A stretch of DNA of 64,000 nucleotides from Pedobacter cryoconitis (lineage in GTDB: Bacteria > Bacteroidota > Bacteroidia > Sphingobacteriales > Sphingobacteriaceae), in assembly GCF_014200605.1 (NCBI RefSeq), contig NZ_JACHCE010000008.1, forward strand, positions 62,001 to 126,000, given 5' to 3'. The notes under the pieces are model-generated. The model saw only the letters and a list, made by a program, of their open reading frames with translations. It was not told the origin of the DNA and searched no databases. The position numbers and the translations under genes were made by a program. This document shows, in pieces, positions 44,720 to 52,883 of this stretch; the first letter of the stretch is position 1, and every line of letters begins with the position of its first letter.

Positions 44720-44899
44720 ATGAAAAAGCCCCCAAAAAAAACACCCAATAAAACCAGTGATTTTCTCGGAACGTTCCATCCAAAAATAAAACGGATCAAA
44801 ACAGAACCTCGTCAACGAATCAGACATCTTCTGCGTTCTTCTATACCTCTTGGTCAGGTCAATATCCTACGCAAAACGGATAGTGAATCTATGACCTGA
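44720..44899 (+). CDS. small basic protein, unknown
   Basis: 59 codons from ATG 44720 (MKKPPKKTPNKTSDFLGTFH) to TGA at 44899; an open frame extends further 5' but begins with non-protein-like AT-rich sequence. The product is strongly basic (KIKRIKTEPRQRIRHLLRSS) and could bind nucleic acid. It sits just before the oriT-like hairpins and mob genes and may belong to that element. No family recognised. Confidence 0.4.
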   Translation: MKKPPKKTPNKTSDFLGTFHPKIKRIKTEPRQRIRHLLRSSIPLGQVNILRKTDSESMT

Positions 44900-44979
44900 G
44901 CTAAGAAAATCTATCACTAAAATCTAAATTATTACTAATACAGACCGAAGTTCACCAAGCTATCGGAGTAGGAACCTTG

Positions 44980-45072
44980 AAGCACTCGTGTGCTTAGCGA
45001 AGATGTATTTTCGTATACGAAAATCTCTTTGCTGTCCATGAGGACATAGGATCACTCGGAACTCGTGATCCT
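44980..45072 (+). other. four-hairpin cluster, candidate oriT
   Basis: Four inverted repeats in 93 bases: AAGCAC/GTGCTT (44980-44995), the perfect palindrome ATTTTCGTATACGAAAAT (45007-45024), TGTCC/GGACA (45033-45046) and AGGATCAC/GTGATCCT (45048-45072). They end 23 bases before the mobC-like gene. Transfer origins of mobilisable elements carry such repeats next to the relaxosome genes; the nick site was not identified. Confidence 0.55.
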
Positions 45073-45094
45073 AAAGTCAATAATAAGTGTATGT

Positions 45095-45502
45095 ATGGCG
45101 AGAAAAAAAGCCAAGGATCAAGATAGCATTCTAAGCCGTCCTATTAATGTGAGATTAACTGCAAGTCAATTCAATAAGCTGGATAAGTTGCTTCTAGAAA
45201 GCGATTGTAAGTCTATCGGTGAGATTGTCTGGAAAATAATTACCAACCGCCCAATAAAACTTCTACATAAGGATATTTCTATGAACGCCCCTATGGAGGA
45301 AATGGCCCTTATCCGAAAAGAGATTAAAAGCATTGGAGTAAATATCAATAAACAAACACATAGTTTTCATATTAGCCAAAATCCTATGGAACGTTCTTTT
45401 CATGCTAATAAGACAGCAGAAACCTATAAGACCATTAAACCTAAAGTAGAAAAACTCATTTCGCTTATATCTAAACTAGCTGAAAAATGGTTGCAAAAAT
45501 AA
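45095..45502 (+). CDS. MobC/MobA-like relaxosome accessory protein
   Basis: Start chosen at ATG 45095 (MARKKAKDQDSILSRPINVR); the open frame extends 30 bases upstream. The first 70 residues look like a ribbon-helix-helix DNA-binding segment (VRLTASQFNKLDKLLLESDC, IGEIVWKIITNRPI), followed by a helical tail with IRKEIKSIGVNINKQTHSFH, the bacterial mobilisation (MobC) signature. It helps the relaxase open DNA at oriT. It overlaps the relaxase gene by 16 bases. It appears intact although its partner is broken. Confidence 0.8.
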   Translation: MARKKAKDQDSILSRPINVRLTASQFNKLDKLLLESDCKSIGEIVWKIITNRPIKLLHKDISMNAPMEEMALIRKEIKSIGVNINKQTHSFHISQNPMERSFHANKTAETYKTIKPKVEKLISLISKLAEKWLQK

Positions 45503-45827
45503 GTATCGGTCGGAGTATTAGAGGAATTCTTCATTATAACGAAAACAAAGTTATAGATGGAGAGGCCAAACTCATTTTACCAAGCGGTTTTGCTGGTGAA
45601 GTTGAAAATATGAGTTTTGAGCATAAGTTGAAAAGATTCGAGCATTTAACCATTCTTAAACAGAGTGTAAAAACTAATGCGCCGCACATATCACTTAATT
45701 TCCATACAAGTGAAAATATAGATGATGCAAAGATGCAGGATATTGCAATAGCCTATATGGAATCAATTGGGTTTGGTGATCAGCCCTTTTTAGTTTATAA
45801 GCACAACGTGGATATACCAATTAAAAT
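45487..45827 (+). pseudogene. relaxase (mobilisation nuclease) 5' fragment
   Basis: About 113 codons of a MOBP-type relaxase: MVAKISIGRSIRGILHYNEN, then IDGEAKLILPSGFAG and HISLNFHTSENIDDAKMQDI with IGFGDQPFLVYKHN approaching the histidine triad. It is cut off by the left end of the ISL3-type element at 45828, so the HxH metal site and the rest are missing. The catalytic Tyr is expected near the start in this family but is not certain here (Y17 in LHYNEN is a candidate). Confidence 0.8.
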
Positions 45828-47497
45828 GGCTCTTCTTCAATTTTGGTGGTAAACAAATGATGTAATGTCTCTGGTATTCGTTATTAATTCTAATGAATGC
45901 CACAAAAATCATCTTTAAACCTAAAGATCCGTTCCGGGTAATTTCTGTAGTTAACCAACTCGACAGGTTCAACATTTATGTTCAGCGTAAAAGAAAAAGC
46001 AGCCGCTGTCCCAATTGTTTGGTCTTTTCTTCTAAAACGCACAGTTATTATACCAGAAAGTTTATGGATCTACCTTGCTTTGGAAAATCTACCACAGTAT
46101 TCTTAAGGGCACAGTAAATTTTACTGTCGTACCGATGAATGTCCATTCAAGGTGTTTACAGAAAGATTTGACGATCATTTTCGTCCATATAAGCGAATAA
46201 CAGATCGACTTAAGGAAACTTTATTAAACATTACCCTGGAAGCAGGTGGAAAGTCAGGAGAACGCATCTGTAAACAGTTTTCAATCGGCATCAGTGACAG
46301 TACGCTGTTACGCATTATTTATAATACAGTTTTACCAGATTGTAAAGAGGTTATTGCATTGGGGGTAGATGACTGGGCTATAAAAAAACGTGACCGTTAT
46401 GGGAGTATCCTGGTAGATCTTACTACAAATAAACCTATCGCACTGCTTGCTGACAGAGAAGAAAATACGCTTACAGCGTGGTTAAAAGACAGACCGGAAA
46501 TACAGATCGTATCCCGGGACAGGTACGGAAATTATCAGCGGGCAGTTAATAAAGGTGCCCCACAGGCTGTTCAGGTAACAGACAGGCGGCACCTGTTAAA
46601 AAAATTGGGAGAAGCTGTCCGAAAAGTCATCGATCGCGAGCATGCTGTAATGAAAAAGGTTCGTACAGTATACCAGGAAACTAAACAGGCCAAAATCGAG
46701 CCCCCAAGAGTCTTGCTTCTGAACGTCAACATGAAAAGTTCAGGCAGGTAAAAAAAATGCTCAAAGAAAATATTTCTATCAAGGAAATTGCCAGAACATT
46801 TAAAATGAGCCGTATAACTATAAGAAAATACAGGTATTGTGAGGAACTCCCAAGACGAAATTATCCCAGTCCTTCTGGATTGGAAAAACATCTGACTTAC
46901 ATAAAAAAACGGTTGAAAGAAGTTCCTGAACTTCAACTGAAACAGTTACTTGCTGAATTGACAGATAGAGGATATCCCGGAACATATAGTACACTTTCAG
47001 ACGGGTTAGCCAGATATGGCTTTAGGCTGGGTAAGAAAAGAGGCAGAAAAATAATATTGCCGTCCAATTTGGCACTATGGAGGCCATCAAAGACAGCAAT
47101 GCTGTTTTTGGGGATAAGCAAAAATTGACCAAACAAGGACATGATATATTAGACGAATTGTGTAGACAATCGGAGATACTGAACCAGACCTGGTTTATAG
47201 TAAGACAATTTTGGCAGATGATGTTGCGGGATCGCAATAGTGATGGATTAAATGAATGGATAAGTACAGTAAACAATTCTTCAATACCAGAGTTGCAGGG
47301 CTTCGTCAATGGATTACTACAGGACTTTGAACCTGTGAAAAATGCATTCGATTATCCATGGAGTAATGGCCCGGTTGAAGGAAATGTAAACAAGCTCAAA
47401 ACTATCAAAAGGCAAATGTATGGTCACGCATCGTTGAATCTCTTGGAAAGAAGGCTGGTGTTATCACTATCATAACCACCAAAATTGGGGAAGAACC
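45828..47497. mobile_element. ISL3-family insertion sequence, inactive
   Basis: 1.67 kb. Imperfect 23-base terminal repeats: left GGCTCTTCTTCAATTTTGGT at 45828 onward, right end the complement of GGTTCTTCCCCAATTTTGGT at 47497 backward. The flanking 8 bases differ (ATTAAAAT left, GCATACTG right), so no target duplication remains, suggesting later recombination. The right end joins an IS21 remnant. Confidence 0.8.
45893..47475 (+). pseudogene. ISL3-type transposase with three frameshifts
   Basis: Pieces in order: MNATKIIFKPKDPFRVISVV and the zinc ribbon SSRCPNCLVFSSKTHSYYTR; after a shift near 46115 KFYCRTDECPFKVFTERFDD and the DDE core ALGVDDWAIKKRDRYGSILV; after a shift near 46712 the HTH-bearing insert (EIARTFKMSRITIRKY); after a shift at about 47047-47052 (A run one short) MEAIKDSNAVFGDKQKLTKQ and the end WSNGPVEGNVNKLKTIKRQM. 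Assembled it is a full ISL3 transposase of about 525 residues. It cannot be made as one chain. Confidence 0.88.
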
Positions 47498-47498
47498 G

Positions 47499-48115
47499 CA
47501 TACTGACCCCTTAATTGATTTGATTTTGGTTTATTTAGGTGAATATTCTTTCACTTAATCCGAGTGCTGATGGTTGGAAAAGCAAAAGCAATGAGTCAGA
47601 TCAAACAACTATTACGCCTGCATCAGCAGGGAGATTCCATGCAGGTAATCCCGCTTATAAAGATCCCAGGGTTGAACATTTGAGCGCTCATCTGGAAAGC
47701 TACAGTAAGCAATTGGGACTGGTTGGTGTAACCAGAAAACTCCTCTGGGAGGAATATATCATCGATTATCAGCAAGGCTACAGTTATTCGCAATTCTGCT
47801 TTCACCTACAGCAGCAATTGCGGGCCCACCGGCCGTGAATGAAACTGGATCATCAGCCAGCCGATAAACTATTCGTAGACTTCGCAGGAAAGCCCCTTCA
47901 TTATGTCGACCATTCTACCGGTGAGGTGGTTGCCTGTCAGGTATTTGTAGCCTGCCTTCCTTTTTCCGATTACAGTTTTGCAATGGTAGTTCCCAGCTAG
48001 CGAATTGCCGACTTCCTTCATTCATTAGGCTGCTGCCTTCAGCATATTGGCGGAACGCCTAAAGTATTGGTTCCTGATAACTTGAAATTCGCATTCAAAT
48101 CTGAAAGTTGCAATA
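47499..48115 (+). pseudogene. IS21-family istA remnant
   Basis: ATACTGACCCCTTAATT at 47501 resembles an IS21 end. ATG 47570 opens MVGKAKAMSQIKQLLRLHQQ (IstA N-terminus), then about 90 residues are missing and the frame changes to DPRVEHLSAHLESYSKQLGL, VTRKLLWEEYIIDYQQGYSY and, past a TGA at 47836-47838, KLFVDFAGKPLHYVDHSTGE and VFVACLPFSDYSFAMVVPS. A TAG at 47998-48000 and loss of homology near 48110 complete the damage. No istB is present. Confidence 0.85.
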
Positions 48116-48619
48116 AGGAAAATGTAATTAATCTTTATTCTATTGCATCTATTGTAGCACAATGGTATAACACATTTATGCATGCGTATGTTCTATTAAG
48201 GTCAAATATTTTTACTAAATAGTCCATGTTTCACGCTATTATCCCACATTTAAATACTTAGACTGAACTAAATTTTTGATATGCTATTGGTTTAGATACT
48301 AATCGAGGCCAAACTTTTTTAGATCTTTCTTTACAAAAAGTAATTAAGTAAATTTTAAGGGTATGGAAGCCATTCTAATCGAAACTTGATCAAAATGGTT
48401 CTACCTTAGCACGGCTGAGAGTACCGAGCCGGAGTTAGTTTTAACTCCTTTTTTTATGCCTTAAATTGTTTAAATCAAATGGTAGTAATCCTGAAGTATT
48501 CACTTATCAATTCTGCGAGCCTGATGAAGAAGGTATGGTTGCATTAAAATTTGTATGATATCAAGGAACAGAAGTATCCATTGCATTCGTACCTCAGGGA
48601 GGTTCAGAACCCTAAAAGA
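48116..48619. other. gap with a coding-like scrap
   Basis: No intact gene in 504 bases. At about 48485-48616 the plus strand reads SNPEVFTYQFCEPDEEGMVA, LKFV, a TGA, then GTEVSIAFVPQGGSEP and TAA; it looks like the leftover of an unknown gene. A terminator lies at 48431-48455 preceded by a small CGGCT/AGCCG hairpin. Nothing else seen. Confidence 0.4.
48431..48455 (+). terminator. classic intrinsic terminator without an intact upstream gene
   Basis: GGAGTTA-GTTT-TAACTCC followed by seven T. It probably belonged to a gene lost from this region. Confidence 0.75.
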
Positions 48620-48970
48620 TTATCTATTATCTTGTTTTTCACCCGCTTTTTTTTTGAACATTATTGCCCATTCTTTCATCTGATCTAGGATTGGTTTCAG
48701 TGTCAGACCTTCTTTTGTTAAACTGTATTCAACAGTGATAGGAACTGTATTAAAAGTTTGCCTGTTTATTATGCCTATAGTTTCCAAGTCTTTTAATTCT
48801 TTGATCAGCATTTTAGGGGAAATCCCCATCACTTCTCTTTCTAATTCTTTAAAGCGTTTTTTGCCGAAATACAATTTAGTAAGGATATGTAACTTCCATT
48901 TACCTCCTAAAACTCGCAAGATGAACTGTAAATCACTCAAATCAACCACACAATTTTCGAAATTTTCCAT
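48620..48970 (-). CDS. HxlR-family transcriptional regulator
   Basis: 116 aa winged-helix protein: LGGKWKLHILTKLYFGKKRF near 25-44, then GISPKMLIKELKDLETIGII and the beta wing VPITVEYSLTKEGLTLKPIL. Cys7 (ENCVVDLS) matches the redox-sensing Cys seen near the N-terminus of many HxlR/YodB proteins. It is divergent from an SDR gene across 130 bases holding strong inverted repeats and is expected to repress it, possibly lifted by reactive electrophiles. Confidence 0.92.
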   Translation of the reverse strand: MENFENCVVDLSDLQFILRVLGGKWKLHILTKLYFGKKRFKELEREVMGISPKMLIKELKDLETIGIINRQTFNTVPITVEYSLTKEGLTLKPILDQMKEWAIMFKKKAGEKQDNR

Positions 48971-48991
48971 TATTATTTTATTTTAACTACC

Positions 48992-49029
48992 TAATATACA
49001 AAAAAGTAACTTTTTGTATATTAATATAC
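48992..49029. promoter_or_regulatory. overlapping inverted repeats, candidate HxlR operator
   Basis: TAATATACAAAAA - 6 bases - TTTTTGTATATTA has perfect 13-base arms (48992-49004, 49011-49023), and GTATATTAATATAC (49016-49029) is a second perfect palindrome sharing the right arm. They lie between the HxlR and SDR genes. Confidence 0.6.
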
Positions 49030-49100
49030 TTAATGGTAACTACTTGCAAAAGTATATCAATGAATTTACATTTGCAAAGCAATTTTTTTTAAAAAAAACT

Positions 49101-49874
49101 ATGAAGAGAAGTGATAATACGGTATTGATAACTGGCGGTGCCACAGGCATAGGCTTGGCATTGGCAGAAATCTTTTTGAAGGAAGGAAATGAAGTAATTA
49201 TTTGTGCGAGAACAAAAGCAAATCTTGACGACGCACAAAAACGCTTCTCACAGCTACATATCATTGTTGCGGACGTGTCTACTATGGAAGGAAGAAAGGT
49301 TTTGACGACAGAGGTAAATAATCGATTTTCTAAATTAAATATTCTTATAAACAATGCCGGCGCCTATAGTATAACAGATATCATGGATTCAAATTATATC
49401 GAAACTTTACAAACAGAGTTAGCTACAAATTTGGTCTCCCCGGTGGCTTTAATACAGCAACTGATGCCAGTTTTAGAGACGCAGACTGATGCTATCATTG
49501 TAAATGTAACTAGTGGTTATGTTTTTATTCCCTCTGCACAATCATCTGCATACAGTGCGAGTAAAGTTGGTTTAAGGGCCATTACGCAGAGTTTGAGATT
49601 TCAACTTAAAAAGACATTAATAAGAGTAGTAGAAGTAATACCACCTGCTGTTAATACAAAAATGAACAAAGGAAAGAATATATCGCTGATGACCACCGAG
49701 CTTTTTGCTCATAAAGTTTTCAAGGGATTAATCTACGGTGAAGATGAAATTGTGGTAGGTGTATCAAAACTTGGGAAATTGCTATCTCGAATAGCACCGA
49801 AATTTATTTTTAAAAAAATGAATACTGATGAAGAGAAGCAACGTATTGAAAGAAGCCCAGGAGTGATTTTATAA
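49101..49874 (+). CDS. short-chain dehydrogenase/reductase (DltE-like)
   Basis: 257 aa from ATG 49101 (MKRSDNTVLITGGATGIGLA); the longer open frame upstream is AT-rich and runs through the operator, so it is not used. NAD(P) motif TGGATGIG, NNAG motif (LINNAGAY), catalytic Ser in VNVTSGYVFIP and YSASK with Tyr and Lys. The C-terminal part (RIAPKFIFKKMNTDEEKQRI) is longer than in minimal SDRs. Substrate unknown; the divergent HxlR suggests a detoxification role for carbonyl compounds. Confidence 0.9.
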   Translation: MKRSDNTVLITGGATGIGLALAEIFLKEGNEVIICARTKANLDDAQKRFSQLHIIVADVSTMEGRKVLTTEVNNRFSKLNILINNAGAYSITDIMDSNYIETLQTELATNLVSPVALIQQLMPVLETQTDAIIVNVTSGYVFIPSAQSSAYSASKVGLRAITQSLRFQLKKTLIRVVEVIPPAVNTKMNKGKNISLMTTELFAHKVFKGLIYGEDEIVVGVSKLGKLLSRIAPKFIFKKMNTDEEKQRIERSPGVIL

Positions 49875-50042
49875 AATCGATAACCATATTATAAATGCAA
49901 CCGAAACTAATATAGGTGGATTGGTTTGAAAATGCTGCGGCTGGATTAACCAGGCAGATCATGGATGATATTTCTTGATTTTGCTAAGTCATGGAATGAT
50001 AATCAGCAGCCACTTTTTAATTATGGCTGCCGACAAAGTATA

Positions 50043-50828
50043 TCAAATTTCTATTTCTCCTTTGAGGTAAAGCACGGCCTGGCCACCAAGTTCTACACGG
50101 CCGTCTAATAATTGACAAAATACTTCACCTCCTCGTTTAGACAGCTGATATGCATTTAACTTTTTCTTGTCTAACTGTGTGGCCCAGAAGGGGGTGAGTG
50201 TAGTATGGGCTGAGCCACACACAGGATCTTCATCTACACCAACTCCAGGACCAAAAAACCTGGAGACGAAATCATGATTTTTACCAGCTGCGGTTACAAT
50301 TAGTCCCCTGATATTTTGTTGGGCTATGATTTTAAGATTTGGTACCATTGTTTGAATATCCTCTTCATCTTCAAAAACTAACATGTAGTCGCTATTCCCC
50401 TTAAAAGCTGCTATGGGCTTTTTATTGGTTAGTGAGACCAATGTTTCGCCAATAGATACTTCCTGAATATCATCAACTGGAAAGTTCAGTATGAATTTAT
50501 TTTCTTTAATTCTAGCAGTTAGCCTGCCACTTCTAGGTGAATAAAATTCAATTTCTTCTCTTTTGTAATTTTCCTGATGATAAAGAACGTATGCCGTAGC
50601 TAGTGTTGCATGACCACAAAGATCTACTTCTGTACTTGGCGTAAACCATCTGATTTCAAAGCCGTCATTAGTTGGTACATAAAATGCCGTTTCTGAAAGA
50701 TTATTTTCGGCGGCAATCTTTAAAAGTATTTTTTCATCCAGCCATTCGGTTAATGGGCAGACAGCTGCTGGGTTTCCCTGAAATACTTTGTCGGTGAAGG
50801 CATCGACTTGATATATTCTAATTTTCAT
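50043..50828 (-). CDS. PhzF-family isomerase-like protein
   Basis: 261 aa. Start signature MKIRIYQVDAFTDKVFQGNP AAVCPL, catalytic-Glu region NNLSETAFYV near 42-51, and the second half-domain DPVCGSAHTTLTPFWA near 206-221 match the PhzF/diaminopimelate-epimerase fold. Outside phenazine producers these proteins have unknown substrates. No other phenazine genes are present here, so a phenazine role is unlikely. Single gene. Confidence 0.92.
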   Translation of the reverse strand: MKIRIYQVDAFTDKVFQGNPAAVCPLTEWLDEKILLKIAAENNLSETAFYVPTNDGFEIRWFTPSTEVDLCGHATLATAYVLYHQENYKREEIEFYSPRSGRLTARIKENKFILNFPVDDIQEVSIGETLVSLTNKKPIAAFKGNSDYMLVFEDEEDIQTMVPNLKIIAQQNIRGLIVTAAGKNHDFVSRFFGPGVGVDEDPVCGSAHTTLTPFWATQLDKKKLNAYQLSKRGGEVFCQLLDGRVELGGQAVLYLKGEIEI

Positions 50829-50935
50829 AACTTTTTAATTTTAGGAAAGTTAAAATGATCGGATTACAGACTAAAGAACTCGAAATAAAAGCTATAAAAT
50901 TCATATAAGAATAATTTTTGAACATTAATTAATGA

Positions 50936-51661
50936 TTACAGGTTTTGCAACCTTACAGCAACTTTTTTTAGATAGGTGCGCCCGATTGGAAAACTTGCTT
51001 CCCCAATCTCTATTTTCGAGGCTGAAAAAGAGTTGATATGATTTATACCGACGATTAACGATCTATGTATCCTGAGGAAGAGGTTGTCAGGCAATCTTTC
51101 TTCGAAATAATTTAGCGACTGATAAGTTACGATCCCATGATTCAAGGTATTGATTCTGATATGATCTTTTATTCCTTCAAGGTATAAAATTTCCTGTAGT
51201 TCGATCTTTACCCTTTTCTTTTCCGTCTTTACATAAATAAACGGCTCGCTGCTTACTAAATTCGTGTCTGTTAATGTACGAGGATAATCGCTAAGTCCGG
51301 GATTTATTGAGTTTTCATATTTATCAATGGCCTGTAGAAACCTTTCAAAAGATATTGGTTTAACCAGATAATCCAATACATTCAGATCGAATCCATCCAG
51401 CGCAAATTCTTTATAGGCCGTTGTGATGATAACTGCTGGCCTTTTGGTAACAGTACGAAGCAGATCCAGTCCTGAAACCTGGGGCATCTGTATATCCAGA
51501 AAAATAAGGTCGGCATATATTTCCTTCATAGCCCTGAACGCCTCAGCTCCATTAGTACAGATAGCCACCACCTGCAAGCGCTCCAATCTGCTAATATGAT
51601 TTTTAATCACATTTCGTGCGAGTGGTTCGTCATCGGCAATTATACAATTGATTTTTTTCAT
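50936..51661 (-). CDS. LytTR-family response regulator
   Basis: 241 aa. Receiver domain with phospho-acceptor D56 (LIFLDIQMPQVSG), acidic DDE at 10-12, and Lys in YLVKPISFERF. The LytTR DNA-binding domain spans about 140-241 (FIYVKTEKKRVKIELQEILY, FLRIHRSLIVGINHINSF). It overlaps the kinase gene start by 4 bases: kinase first, then regulator. The pair is divergent from the secreted peptidase genes and may control them. Confidence 0.93.
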   Translation of the reverse strand: MKKINCIIADDEPLARNVIKNHISRLERLQVVAICTNGAEAFRAMKEIYADLIFLDIQMPQVSGLDLLRTVTKRPAVIITTAYKEFALDGFDLNVLDYLVKPISFERFLQAIDKYENSINPGLSDYPRTLTDTNLVSSEPFIYVKTEKKRVKIELQEILYLEGIKDHIRINTLNHGIVTYQSLNYFEERLPDNLFLRIHRSLIVGINHINSFSASKIEIGEASFPIGRTYLKKVAVRLQNL

Positions 51662-52701
51662 AAATCGATTTTTAAATCTACCAGATGAACATTTACTTCT
51701 TGTTCAATCTTTAAAGTATGTTTGAGCGGATAAAGTAAATTAAGGCGTCGTTTTACATTTTTTAAACCTATTCCATGGGGTATAGATGTTGATTTCGCTG
51801 AATAACTGTTTTCAACTTTCAGGTAAATTCGATCTTCAGAGATTTTAATATCTATTGTGATCCAACTCTTAATGTCTCCAATACCATGCTTAAAAGCATT
51901 TTCCACGAATGGGAGTAATAACAATGGGGCTATCAATTTACCGTCGGGTCTACCCGAAACAACGAGCGATAGATCAAGCCGATCGATAAATCGAATTTGT
52001 TCAAGTTCGCTATAATTCTTTAAATGTTTAATCTCATTACTAAGCAATACTTTCTCTTGACTAGAATCATAAATCATATATCTCATTAGGTCAGCAAGTT
52101 TAAGGACAATTTTGGGTGCATGATCAGAACGGTCTAAAACGAGTGAATAAAGACTGTTGAGCGTATTAAAGAAAAAATGAGGATTAAGTTGTGCTCTCAG
52201 GAAATAATTTTCGGTTTTGAATCTTTCGCTTTCAATCTCTATTAGCTCCTTTTGTTCTATGTAAGAATTTCTCATCAGCTTAAGTACCATGGTAATGGCT
52301 ATTACAGGTAATAACTTGCCCATGTTTTTGACAATTCGCGCCAATATCCAAAAGTCCGATGGTTGGAACGCTGCCAGTCTTGGTGATCGCTCAATGGGGA
52401 TCCATAGCCAAAAAGCAAAAAAGCGTATCCATAATCCACCGGCTATTAATAATAAAAACAAGCTAAGGGAGTAAATGATATATTTTTTCTTCAGATAAAG
52501 CCTGGGCATCAGCAGGTAAAGATTGAGATATACTAAAAAAAGTGCTATACTCAGATTGGTTAGGATCTGAGGTGCGACATGAAAGTTCCATGTATCATTG
52601 TCCTGCCATCCATCATTCAATAATGTAAACAAAACAAATGACAGCCAAAATAGAAAATGCCGCCAAGCTGTTAGTCTATCTATGTTCACAGATAATTTCA
52701 T
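51658..52701 (-). CDS. LytS/YehU-type membrane histidine kinase
   Basis: 347 aa. Four membrane helices in the first 145 residues with hardly any periplasmic part, so the signal is probably sensed in the membrane. The His_kinase domain (PF06580) has H175 in FLRAQLNPHFFFNTLNSLYS, and the ATPase part has VENAFKHGIGD and GIGLKNVKRRLNLLY. Partner of the LytTR regulator in the same transcript. Confidence 0.93.
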   Translation of the reverse strand: MKLSVNIDRLTAWRHFLFWLSFVLFTLLNDGWQDNDTWNFHVAPQILTNLSIALFLVYLNLYLLMPRLYLKKKYIIYSLSLFLLLIAGGLWIRFFAFWLWIPIERSPRLAAFQPSDFWILARIVKNMGKLLPVIAITMVLKLMRNSYIEQKELIEIESERFKTENYFLRAQLNPHFFFNTLNSLYSLVLDRSDHAPKIVLKLADLMRYMIYDSSQEKVLLSNEIKHLKNYSELEQIRFIDRLDLSLVVSGRPDGKLIAPLLLLPFVENAFKHGIGDIKSWITIDIKISEDRIYLKVENSYSAKSTSIPHGIGLKNVKRRLNLLYPLKHTLKIEQEVNVHLVDLKIDL

Positions 52702-52883
52702 TTAGTAAAATTGCGTATTAAACTAAAGCTTTTGTTTCTTTTTTCCGAACGACGTCTTCTCAGCCCCCAATGACGATTATTTAGCCTGAAATACCTTGAG
52801 CTGAATTTAATGTTATTTAAGGTATAATAATAGTTACTGAACTAAAATAGTAATTATTAATATACTTCTTCTTTTATTTGAAA

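Noticed and set aside
46571..46936. 121-codon minus-strand ORF across the ISL3 transposase
   Set aside because: Antisense; spans a frameshift of the real gene.
48405..48432. GGCTGAGAGTACC resembling the CTGAGA core of a TPP riboswitch
   Set aside because: The other conserved TPP elements and a thiamine gene are missing; the segment forms only a small CGGCT/AGCCG hairpin before a terminator.
49014..49100. 29-codon N-terminal extension of the SDR
   Set aside because: It reads through the operator palindromes and precedes the normal SDR start; ATG 49101 fits the family.
50043..50828. Phenazine biosynthesis locus based on the PhzF-like gene
   Set aside because: No other phz genes nearby; PhzF-fold proteins are common in bacteria that make no phenazine.
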